From: Montifringilla adamsi | Lineage: Eukaryota > Chordata > Aves > Passeriformes > Passeridae | DNA length: 64,000 nt | Direction: 5' to 3' | NCBI GenBank assembly: GCA_017590115.1 | Contig: JAGGNK010007004.1 | Coordinates: 10,600,418 to 10,664,417 of the forward strand | Shown here: piece after piece, positions 54,715 to 64,000 of the stretch | Layout of the letters: every line of letters starts with the position of its first letter | Position numbering within the stretch: the first letter of the stretch is position 1 | Program-made: the position numbers and the translations under genes | Notes under the pieces: generated by a model | Seen by the model: only the letters and a program-made list of their open reading frames with translations | Told to the model about the DNA's origin: nothing | Databases searched by the model: none

Positions 54715-54757
54715 GTTTGGGGGGCTGCGATCTCGCGTCGTTCGTGGCGGCGTTGCC

Positions 54758-54801
54758 ATGAATAACAGGCGTCCTTGCACCGATGGCCCCCATGTACGAA
54801 G
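54758..54801 (+). other. Overlapping upstream ATG in HIPK2 leader
   Basis: ATG at 54758 (context GCCATGA) opens a different frame, starting MNNRRPC, that runs through the HIPK2 ATG to the splice donor without a stop. A ribosome starting here would bypass the HIPK2 start. Where the frame ends depends on exon 2, which is outside the window. Confidence 0.5.
54783..54801 (+). CDS. HIPK2: Homeodomain-interacting protein kinase 2, exon 1 coding part
   Basis: HIPK2 is a nuclear serine/threonine kinase of the DYRK-related family that phosphorylates p53, CtBP and other transcription regulators. Only 19 coding bases lie here: ATG GCC CCC ATG TAC GAA G, then the donor GTAAGC at 54802. They give MAPMYEG, with the glycine codon completed by exon 2. 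From known family sequence, mammalian HIPK2 begins MAPVYEG followed by MASHV, a lead absent from HIPK1 and HIPK3, so one substitution (M for V at residue 4) is seen. An in-frame TGA 24 nt upstream (54759-54761) fixes this ATG as the first in its frame. The kinase domain and homeobox-interacting region are in later exons outside the window. The divergent TBXAS1 neighbour agrees with mammalian gene order. Confidence 0.85.
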
Positions 54802-55389
54802 GTAAGCCCCGGCCCGGCCGACCCCGCCGGCACCCCTGGCCCGGCCGCAGCGGGGGAGGGAGGGGGGAGCAGGGGGACCCCGGCCGCCCGCCCGCGGTTC
54901 GCCGTCCCCCCGGCCGAGGTTGCGGGGAGGCGGCGGGGCACCATCGCCCTGCCCGGCGCCCGGCGGGAGCGGGGCGAGGCGCGGGTCGCCCCCCGGCTCT
55001 GCCGGTCCCCGGCCCCGCGGTCCCGGGCGCTCGGTCCCCGGCGGGGGGCGGTGGGTGAAGTCCGTGCCGGTGCCGAGCAGAACAATGAGGTGGACGGAGC
55101 TTGCCTTGCGCCTCCGTGTGTGTGTGTCTCTGTGTGTGTGCGTGTGCCTGCTGCCTGCCTGCCCCTCGCCGCAGTTCGCGTTCCCAGGACCGGCTCCGTT
55201 CGCTGGTTTCCCAGGAGTTCCCCCCGCCGTGGCTCCTCTCTTCCGAGGCGCGGGGACTCCGCGGCAGCGGCGGCGGGGAACGGGGCTGCTGGAGCCTGCT
55301 GTCAGCTCCTCTGGCTTCTGCTTCAGTCCAGCCCGGGCTGCGGAGAGAAGCCCAAGTACCCCAACTTAGTTTCTTTCAGGTTAAAAAAA

Positions 55390-55450
55390 TCACATTATAT
55401 ATATATATACATATACATTTATATATCTGTGTGTGTATGTATACAGCTGT
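55390..55450. repeat. AT/TG microsatellite inside the CpG island
   Basis: Alternating TATATA, ATACATATAC and TGTGTGTATG runs form an AT-rich island within the GC-rich 5' end of HIPK2 intron 1. Confidence 0.9.
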
Positions 55451-57504
55451 GTGTGTTAGATCGATGTGTAGTACAGGGTGCCTGTTCAAAAAGAAAAATT
55501 CAGAGATGTATGGAGGTTAATTTAAATCCCCTCGCGACGCATTTACCCTTCCCCGTCACCCCTCCCGGCTCGGCGCTGCCCGGGGAGCGTTACATAAAGC
55601 GGAGGGACATCCCCCGGCGGCCGCGCCATCCCGCCCGGGGGCCGCTCGCTCCGTGGCGGCGGAGACCCGGGCGCGGAGGGGGGGGCGGGGGGGCGGCACG
55701 GGGACACGCTACTTTCCTCCCCATGGCGAGGCCAGTAAAACTTATCTGAGGAGGAAATCGAGCCCGGGCTGCGGCGCCCGCGCGGAGGGCGCTCGGCGGG
55801 CGGTGTAAAGTTACCGGTGGCCCGCCGGGTTATTTCTGGGCAGCCCCGGGCTCACCCGCTGTTCGGAGTTCGGACCCCGCCGGAGGCGGGCAGACAAAGA
55901 GGAGCATTTTCCTTAGCTCGGAGAGCACAGCCGGCCCTCCCCGCGCTCGCCGCGGGCGGGCACGGGGCCGCCGGAGTGAGGGACGGCGGGGAGCCGGGGG
56001 CCGCGGCGGTGCCGGGGCCGGTGCTGACCCCCCCGCGGTGTGACCAGGCCGGTGAGGCCCGGCCGGAATCGCACCGCCGGCCGCGGAGCCCCCCCAGCCC
56101 CTCCCGGGCGGGCGCCGCCGGCCGGGTGGGGTCATGCGGTGATTGCTCTGAAGTTGGCTCCTCGCCGGGCCGCATCCGGCGGCGGTGCGGGGCGGTGCGG
56201 GGCCCCTCGGAGAGCGGCGGGTCCGCAGCAGCCGGGGTGGAGAGGCCGCGGGCGCTGCGGTCAGGCCGGCCGCGCTCCCCTTCCCGGCGCGCCGCAGTGG
56301 GCGAGCGCCGGCACGGCCGCCTCCCCGGAGCCGGGCAGGGCAGCGGAGGGGAGGGGAGGAAAGAGGAGAGAAGAGGCCTCGGCCACTGCCGGGGCGAGCA
56401 GGGCGCCGGCTTCTTCCTGAGGAGGGGGCGGCGGTGCTGCACCGGAGCGTGCGGTGGAAGTTTAGCGGTTCCTTAGAGCATCCTAACTTAAGCGGCGCCC
56501 CTGCTTCTGGCTGACTGGAAAAAGAGAGCAGATGGGAAAAAATACCCTGAAAGTACCCGTAGAAACAAATTACCCGCAGCAGATACGGAAGGGTCTGAGG
56601 TCAGGCTCTGCAGCATGCCTTTAGCCTCAAAATACGTGAATATCCTAAATGGCAGGAGCCGGAGATAACGTAAAGGCTGATAGAAATTGTTTTATCTCCG
56701 TTGTGTTGCTGTATGCTTGCGGGTTAAATTGCTGCTGAATGGCTTCGAGGGAGGTGGAGGAGGGGTTAATGATTGTTTTTCGCCTCCTAGTTGCCATGAG
56801 AGGTCCTTAGAATTCCCTGCAATATCGCAGTGCATAGATAAAAACTTACTTATCGCAGACGATGCAATTTCCTCCTTGGAGGGAGGCAAGGACTGCCATC
56901 CTCCCCTGCGAGCCTCGCGTTATGTGCACAAGCAGTTCGGTCTGTAGCCCTCCTCCGGAGCATCAGGTAGAGTCAGGCCGCTGAGGAGAGCACAGGCACC
57001 GAGGGCTCCATTCAGCACTGCGACGGGCAGGCACGGCTCTGCTCCTGCCCTCGGCCGGGCGGTCTCGGGTGGCACACATGCGCGCCCACCGCCACCACCG
57101 CAAGGCAGGCCAGGGGAGGTGAAACCGTATCCCCGCCGTACCGATTTCAGAACATAGGCTCTTTGACAGAAAAAGCATCCTGGGAGGAAATGTGACACCT
57201 CAAAGGCCTTATGAAGTGGTTCCAGTAGAAATTGAAGTGAGTGGTAACATAGAGCACATGCAGAGTCACCCAGCATTCTTGACGTGCAGGTGAGGGTGGT
57301 GTGTGCTTGTGCAGAGCAGCTGGCTTAAATACCATTTCTGGGAAGCAGAATGGTGTCTCACCTGATATTAATAGGCGAGGCATGATAAATAAGTGACTAT
57401 CTGGTGTGAAATCCTCTCCCACACACACTGTGCCAGGAGAATTTTCCCATTTGTTTTAAAGAATTTGGAGGTTTTGCTCTTTTCCTCTCCTGGGTTTTTC
57501 CTCA

Positions 57505-57507
<3 letters not shown>

Positions 57508-57577
<70 letters not shown>
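57508..57577. repeat. Poly-T run (70 bases)
   Basis: Seventy uninterrupted T on the plus strand in HIPK2 intron 1. Its length may be inexact through polymerase or assembly slippage. Confidence 0.95.
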
Positions 57578-60500
57578 CTGGGTGGTGGAGAGCTTAGCAG
57601 TAAAATGAAGGACATAAAAATATAACAAGTGAAACAAAACAGAAGTAACACTGCTGTGCAATGTTTGACCTGGTTTTTAGTTTCGTTTGTGAGCTGTACA
57701 AGGAAATGAGTTGAGTTTCAAAGCAGACCTCATCAGGTGTAATCCTACATGGCCTCTGCTCCAGACTCGGAGCAAACTAGTGGCTGCCATCCTTCTGAGC
57801 ACTAGAGATGTGGCTTTATCAGGAGTGGCTGTACTGGCTTGGTACAGAGAAGCTGAATGGCTTGAGCCAGGCAAGAATCTGGTTCTCTGGACCCTCTTCT
57901 AGGCACTGTTACTCTCACCTGTGCACTCACCTTGTGACATTTCCTACTGTGCAGAGACCACAGCCAGGCTCTGTGGTCCAGGAGAGACCCCAGTTTAAGA
58001 GGGGAGTCTGCCAGACATCACAGGTTGTGGATGGATTTTTGCCTAGGACGCGTGTCTCCAGCGATTTCCTTGGCGCCTCATATCTGGCATCCTTCACAAT
58101 TGCGTAAAGAGAGGTATTTATGTGCATTAACCTTTATTTTCTAAACAGTGATTACCTCTGTTTTGGTTTTGTTCCTCTTCGCTTAGCTTCTTACTTATTC
58201 TTGACAACTTTGTTGCAATTCAGGGAGTATTTTTAGCAGCCACATGGGTAGTTTTCTATGTGGGTGGCTCATGGAATTAATCTGGGTAATATTTGTAAAT
58301 TGCACCTCGCCACTGGTGCGACTGCTGGAGCTCAGCACAGGCAGGGACCTGCCTGCACTCTATCCTTGTCACACGTGGGGCTGGGAAAGCCGGAAAATCT
58401 GACCCTGTACTCATTGTGGATCAGATCCCATTTAATGCTAGAAACAGGCCAGCCCTGCTGGGTTTCGAATGCATCCTTAAATCTCACCAAAGCACACAAA
58501 ACTTGCTCGTCAGGGAGCTGGCCCCAGTGAGGCAGAGTAAAGGTCTTTACCCCAAAGTTCATGCAGGGAGATGATAACTCAGAGACGCTTCCTGTTTATG
58601 AAATAATAACCAGAGCTAAAGCTATGTCAGTGCTGGGACTAAAAGCCTAAGTTTTTATTTGCTCAGGATATGGCTATAGCCAGGATAACAGGAAGCCCCC
58701 TCCAGTTAAAATTATTGTTCTTATCATGCTGCTGTGTCTAGTGATTAAACAAGTTTGCTGTGTAATGGGTGAAAAATGCTGTTTTATTATCAGAAGGGGA
58801 AAGAGTATTGCTGAGACTAGAGGCTGGGGTGACCAGACAAAGAGGCAAGCTGAGTTACTCACCACAGTCATCAGCCCTTGGACTCTGTGCAGTTCATTGC
58901 TCTTCGTGGCTGTAACAGGTGGGGAAGACCCAGTTGGCTTCAGTTGGATGCCTCAGCTGGCCTGGGAAGTGAAATAATTTTCATTTTTCCATCACTAGGT
59001 TTCCCCATGTGCTTAGTGGTTGTTATTTACTGCCCTGGTGCTGTGAGACCACTGGATTTGGTTCCATCTAAACAGGATAAGAGTTGCCTGTCCCTGATGT
59101 TCAGTGTAGGTTCTTCTACTGATGGGGGACAACACAGAGACCTCCTTGATGCCTGTGGGGCTTTTGAACTTAAGCTCAGCCCTAGGAAGTTAGACTGTGT
59201 ATTTGGAGATAGGTAATGGACTTGGGTGGCTAAATGAATAAAGCCCGATTTTGGCTGCATCACAGCAGTAGTGCATAAAAGCATGTGAATATTTGGTCAG
59301 GAGGACAGTTGGGAAGTCAAATCATGACAGGATTGGTGACCTGGGCCTGGAAGTAAATCCCTGTCCGGATTGTGGACCTCACCAAGTGGGTCCCAGGTGA
59401 TGGTGTTAGAGCTGTCCTGCCAGATGGTGAGGTCAAGGAAGTGCAGTCACCTTCTGCTCAGACCAGGCTAAGACACCAGTATGAGGCAGATGAGACAGCT
59501 TCTTCTAGCTGCAGGACTCAAGGCAACTGTGACAGTGCTGCCCATGGGCAAGACCCCTGAGAAGAGTTTGCAAAGGCATTCAATGGTTGGCTTACAGCTG
59601 TTATGGTGTCCCCATCCCTGTGTCTGTAGTGAACAGGTAGGCTAAAACTGGTTTGCTGGGTTTTTTTTTTAAGGTTCGACACTTTTCGTCTCTGATCCCA
59701 ATTTAAGAAGATATTTTCAGGTCTGTGTCTAAATTTAAGCTCACAGACAGTGCTGCTGACTTCATTAGGATTGTTTGTGTCTTTAAAGCTGGCCACATGC
59801 TGAAGAACCTTTCTGACTCATGGCCTCTATAGCTTAATCACTCCACTTGTAAAATGAGGTTGTTTCCTCACCCTTACTAGGAAATCTCTGCCCTCTGAAT
59901 GCGAAATATTATTTATAGGTCTTTCTCTTACTTTTGGAGGGATAACTGGTTGATAACAAGAAGTGAGAATTAAGCATTGTTTAAGGAAAAGGTTGTTTCT
60001 TGAGCTGTTTACATACCCTAATGTGGACCAAGGTAATTAACTGGAAGACTTCTCTTTTGAAACTACTTCCCCTAGCAGTACAGAATTCACCTTTTCTTTT
60101 GAAAATAAACACAGATGATAATTTCACTCCAGACATGGCATTTAGCAATTTGTTTGTCATGCAGGAAGAGCAGAGGCATGTTACTGCTACCCCTCATTTA
60201 CAGCATGGAGTGCCCCTGATTACTGCCTCATTTGGCCATATCAGCAAACTGAGGTCCATTCTCAGGAAAGCATAAGTTCCTCTCTTTTGGAACCACCCCT
60301 GAATTCAGGTAGCCTTCAGAATTAGGTAATTTTGATAGCAAAACCACTTCTAGTGACACTTCCCCACGCACGTGAGTGGAGGAGCAGCCTCTGTCTCCAT
60401 AGGCTGGCAAAGGCATTTCCACATCCCAAAATACCTGGGAAAATCCACAGTCAGGACTAAATTTAAAAAGTTGTCTCTGCCATTAGGATTTGTTTATTGA

Positions 60501-61539
60501 ATGGAAGTAACAATAAGCTGTAATAGTGTGTATTTATACAATGCTGTATACGTTCAAGGTGCTGTATAAAGAGTGGCTGTCTGATCAGGTCACTGACAGA
60601 ATGATGCCAAAGAACAGACTTTTGCTTACTCACAGGACATGTGCAGAATAGCCAAAGGGAAGCATCTTCAAGAAGTGAACCCCTTGAGCTGCTCCTGAGC
60701 TAGATTCTGATACAGATCAGCAGCAGTGTCAGTGAAACCCAGGGTGCTACACAAGGGGAAGCAGGGTCTGCACGTGATGAGCGTTAGCCTGTCCATGTCA
60801 TGTTCTGGAGTGAGAGGGAGTTTTATGCTGCATGAAGGATGCCATAGTTTGCTCCCTTGGTTTTCTTCAGCATCACCACCGAGTGGGACAAATGTTTGGA
60901 GAGGCTGAAGCTTGCTCTGTTTACATGTTGTTCTCTGTCCTGCTCACCTTCCAGGGCCTGTGCTGATGTCTGTCTCTGGAAGGACAAAATAAGAGCAGTC
61001 ACATACAGCTCCTTCCCTGAAAAGAGGGAAAGGTCATCCCACAAGGCATTGGTATTTGCCAGAGATACTTGGGAAACCATGAAGGGCAGCTGCCTTCTCT
61101 GTTCTTGATGGATTTCAATCCATAAAGGTGCTAGCAAGACCTGGAACAGTGGTGTTACCTGTCAGAACCCCGCAGGCTAACATCTCCTTTGGTCCTGAAA
61201 GCTGACAAGTTGGGCTCTGGACTATGTTGAAATGCCAGAGAAACTTACCTCTCATCAAAACCGATTAAATCATAGGAAATGGGCAAAGGAAAGATTTTTC
61301 AAAAGTGTTTTAAAGCAGAGTATCAAATGCCTGTCCAGCATGTTCTTTAACAGGCATGCCTAGCATATTCCTCATGTGTGGACAGTCCACAGCATGTCCA
61401 GGCTGTCATCGTTGCCCTGTGCTTTGTCACTTAAAAGATTTTACCCCCTCTGTAACTCCTCTCTGCTTTGCTTGCTCTGATTCATTGTCCTTTTAACTGT
61501 GGGTGTAGGAAAACTATTCCTTTGTCTTTGTCATGTCTC

Positions 61540-62090
61540 TCCTTTGTGTTCCTTAGGCTAAATCATATCTTGAACACATTCTTCAGCTCTTTCTCTTGTA
61601 TCTTTTCCCCTTCAGCTCTGACCATTCTCCTGATTCTCTGTGCTCCCTTCAGCTGGTCCATCTCTCTCTTGAATGGCACTGCTAGAGCACAGTGCTGTAT
61701 TCGGGTCCTGTGGTGGCCAAGGAGAGCAGAAGTGTTCCTTTGTGTCTGTTACAGTCAGTGCTCCTCTTTGGTTTAACTTCTGCATCGTAACATTGCTCAT
61801 CTCCCTGCAGCTTGTGATATGCTGTGGCTCACAGATCCCGTCCCGTCTGATGCCTCATGAACCATTTTCTATCCTATATGTGTGGAGGTAGACTTTCCTA
61901 CCTAAGTGTGTGATTTTTGATCTGTCCCATTTGAATGTCATCCTGTACCCTTCAATTTGTCGTGACTGTTTTGAATTATCTAATTCCCCCGATTTTGCAA
62001 TCCTGCTTGATGTCACCTGCCAATTTAAAAAGCACAATCTCTATTTATTCACTGATGTAAGCTTTGTTGTCAATTCTGAAGTCCCAAATA
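61540..62090 (-). mobile_element. Ancient CR1-family relic
   Basis: On the plus strand the order of blocks follows the complement of a CR1 element: a GGTCCATCTCTC block, an ACAGTGCTGTATTCGGGTCC block, CATTTGAATGTCATCCTGTA, and CTTGATGTCACCTGCCAATT. The last corresponds to the FADDTKLSG motif of the reverse transcriptase read on the other strand. Divergence and indels are high, so this is an old amniote-age copy. The boundaries are approximate. Confidence 0.6.
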
Positions 62091-63499
62091 TAAAGTACAG
62101 AAGAGAAGAAATGGTTTCATATAAACCAGAAAGAGAACCTTGCCCACAAAATATAAAGAAACTGGAAAACACACACAACACTTGGCATTGTTTTCATACC
62201 TATTCTTTTACTCTACTTTGGTGCTTTTAAGGTGTTCCTAATAACAGTTGTATTTGCTGTGCCAAGCAAAAGCAGAACCTTACTGTACTAGACATGACAT
62301 GGACTGTGAAGGGGTAGATAGTTACCACCCCAAAGGATTTGCATTTCATATAGATGCAGACACAGGAGGGTGCAACATACAAATTGTTGAGACACTTTCA
62401 GGAGAGGAAATCAGAATGTATGGGTTTTCCACAACATTTGTGATAGAGGTTGCTCTGGGAAAGAAAAGGGTGGGCTGAAGATTGAGAAGGAGTAAGTCAG
62501 TAGGGCAGGAACAGGAGGAGGGAGACATGTGGGGAACAAAGATGAGGGCAAATGACTGTAACAGAATAGAGGGAAATGATCCCTGAGATCTTCAGGGGCT
62601 GAGGCTGTCACAGCCAAGGCTGGCAGGAACAGAAAATTGAGTGAACTGCTGAAGATCCCATCTTGGACTGTTTCTGCAGTTGCCCTTACTGACTTCAGTC
62701 TCTCCCACTCTCTTCAGACTTCAGTCTCTCCCAGTTTTTTTCTGCTGGAGTTGTCTCTAACGTCTTTGGAAGAGAAGGTGAACGAGGACAGGAGACGCTA
62801 CCTATATCCTGATGCCCACAGGCAGATCAGAGAGTCTGTCTGGGGATTCCACATCTGGAGCTGACACCAGAGGCAAAACTGATGCTGTGGCATTCGCTTA
62901 AAATCTCTGATCCTGCTCACCATGCTCAGGAAACTGATGGGACAGAGATTATCTGAAACACCAGCACTTTTCATTGATCTGAGATCCTTGTGGTTTCCTC
63001 CTGCTCTGACATTGCTCTTGCTATGACAATGGTGTCTAAGCAGGACAAATTTGATGTGCCATTCTCCTTCCTCCTCCCCATCATGCTGAATTTTCCCTCA
63101 GCCTGCACATGATGTATTTAAGGACATATGTGACTGCCCTACCCTCTCTGTCATCACGTCTGCTCTACTCTCACCATCAGTCAGGGTGGCCAAAAAAACT
63201 TACAAGCATGAAGACCCAGTCATCAGCACCTGAGCTCATGGGTGAGAACCACACCTGCATCCTCCTGCACATGGATGTGCATGGCCCGGAGGCTGGCCAC
63301 ATCTCAAGCATGTGAGGCTCAGCACACTGCTCTCTCTAGGAGCATGCCAGGAATATCAGCATGTTTGGCAGTGAGTCTGTAAGGTTATGGTCTTTCTCTT
63401 GGGTGAAGAGAGCAAGAAGAGCTCTTTTTTTTGCTTGCAGTGTGGGGTCAGGTTGTTTGTTTGCTACTGGATGTGATCCAGTGGATTCAGTATGTCTTT

Positions 63500-64000
63500 G
63501 CACAGGGAGGAAGCAGCAGAGAGGAAACAGTCTAGGAGGTTCCTGGAGTGTGTGGAAGATAACTTCCTGACACAGCTGGTGAGTGAGCAGACAAAGGAGG
63601 GCTCCCTGCTGGGCCTGTGTTATGCGAACAGAGAAGGACTTGTGGGTGATGTGGTGTTTGGATGCCGCTTTGGGTACAATGGTTGGTTTTCAATGCTCAA
63701 GAAGTGAGGAGGGGGCTCAGCAGAAGGGCTACCTTGGACTTCTGAGCAGGACAGACTCTGGCCTGTTTAGGAGACAGATTGATAGAGTCCCTTGGGACAG
63801 ACCTGAGTGACAAAGGAGTCCAGGAAGGCTGGATGTTCTCCAAGAAACAAATCTTGAAGGCACAGGAGCACTGCTGGAAAGACATTGAAGTGCTGGTGCA
63901 TATCCAGAGAAGGACAACAAAGTTGCTGAAGGATCTTGTATGCAAGAGGAGCAGCTGACAGAGAGGGCTTTGTTTAGCATGCAGAAAAGGAAGCTCAGGG
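63500..64000 (+). mobile_element. CR1 LINE with ORF2 remnant, internally deleted, continues past window
   Basis: A plus-strand frame at 63492-63707 contains RRFLECVEDNFLTQLVSEQT and ANREGLVGDVV, the well-conserved segment of CR1 ORF2 between endonuclease and reverse transcriptase domains. Frameshifts follow. Near 63875 the sequence jumps to the CR1 3' part (CATATCCAGAGAAGGACAAC, then AAGGAAGCTCAGGG at the window edge). The reverse transcriptase domain is therefore missing and the copy is dead. It looks younger than the relic at 61.5 kb. Confidence 0.85.

Larger units (their letters stand above)
54432..54782 (+). other. HIPK2: HIPK2 5'UTR (approximate)
   Basis: This GC-rich leader precedes the HIPK2 ATG. 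It holds a CCCT-repeat tract (about 54509-54535), three upstream ATGs (54610, 54646, 54758) and no obvious intron. The left limit is a guess, because the transcription start cannot be read from sequence. Confidence 0.55.
54240..56465 (+). promoter_or_regulatory. HIPK2: HIPK2 CpG-island promoter
   Basis: This is the largest CpG island in the window, about 2.2 kb. It begins in a pyrimidine-rich leader (54329-54430), peaks around 54550-55080 and 55560-56460, and is interrupted by an AT/TG microsatellite at 55390-55450. A weaker GC-rich shoulder reaches about 57130. SP1-like GGGGCGGGG strings lie near 55682. There is no convincing TATA box. The HIPK2 coding start lies inside it, and islands of this type usually extend into the first intron. 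The exact start site cannot be read from sequence; it is probably between about 54250 and 54600. Confidence 0.8.
54802..64000 (+). other. HIPK2: HIPK2 intron 1 (start of)
   Basis: The intron begins at the GTAAGC donor and its first 1.7 kb is CpG island. Beyond about 57.2 kb the sequence is ordinary intron: a 70-base T run at 57508-57577, an ancient CR1 relic at about 61540-62090 and an internally deleted CR1 from about 63500 to the window edge. No second exon (expected to begin with MASHV-type sequence) was found, which fits the long first intron of this gene in other vertebrates. Confidence 0.7.

Noticed and set aside
54214..55085. Long minus-strand open frames rich in R, G and P across the HIPK2 island
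   Set aside because: These are typical of GC-rich CpG-island sequence read on the wrong strand. They run across the HIPK2 start exon and low-complexity tracts.
55817..56476. 219-codon plus-strand frame and opposing 196-codon minus frame
   Set aside because: Both strands and several frames are open together because stops are rare at this GC content; the region is HIPK2 intron 1.
60530..60570. Possible SINE tail (AATGCTGTATAC...GGTGCTGTATAAAG)
   Set aside because: Only a few matching words; too weak to call a repeat.
62691..62735. Local duplication of GACTTCAGTCTCTCCCA
   Set aside because: A 17-bp tandem copy, readily explained by slippage, with no further structure.

Overview
This window looks like nuclear DNA from a bird. 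It is mostly AT-rich, intron-like sequence. The recognisable transposons are chicken-repeat-1 (CR1) LINE pieces and weak, ancient MIR-type SINE remnants. There is no Alu, L1 or bacterial-type gene density. Two CpG-rich promoter regions stand out, near 33.1-33.36 kb and 54.2-56.5 kb. The species cannot be fixed from the sequence alone.

Two genes can be supported, and they point away from each other. On the minus strand, 22443-22540 is the first coding exon of TBXAS1 (thromboxane A synthase, CYP5A1). It has a strong start context, an in-frame upstream stop, a hydrophobic N-terminal anchor and a consensus splice donor. A GC-rich minus-strand block at 33106-33360, with a good donor at its 3' end and two ZNF143-like motifs, is the best candidate for its promoter and untranslated first exon. 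On the plus strand, 54783-54801 is the 19-nt coding part of HIPK2 exon 1 (MAPMYEG, split in the glycine codon). It sits in a large CpG island whose leader carries upstream ORFs. The divergent TBXAS1-HIPK2 order is the one known in mammals, which supports both calls.

Layout: 1-22442 is presumed TBXAS1 intron (no further exon found); 22443-22633 is the TBXAS1 coding-start exon; 22634-33105 is presumed 5' intron; 33106-33360 is the promoter and leader exon; 33361-54240 is the intergenic spacer between the divergent promoters, with CR1 and MIR relics, a TG microsatellite and one 75-base assembly gap; 54240-56465 is the HIPK2 CpG island; 54802-64000 is HIPK2 intron 1, with a 70-base T run, an ancient CR1 fragment and a younger, internally deleted CR1 running off the right edge.

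The two genes are not known to act in one pathway. TBXAS1 is an ER-bound enzyme making thromboxane A2, and HIPK2 is a nuclear kinase; they share only a regulatory neighbourhood. I found no convincing new biological system. The most unusual items are a 48-bp hairpin-bearing element present twice in the TBXAS1 intron (about 92% identical), an upstream ORF that may overlap the TBXAS1 start after splicing, paired ZNF143-like sites, and a perfect 11-bp inverted repeat near 30.24 kb.
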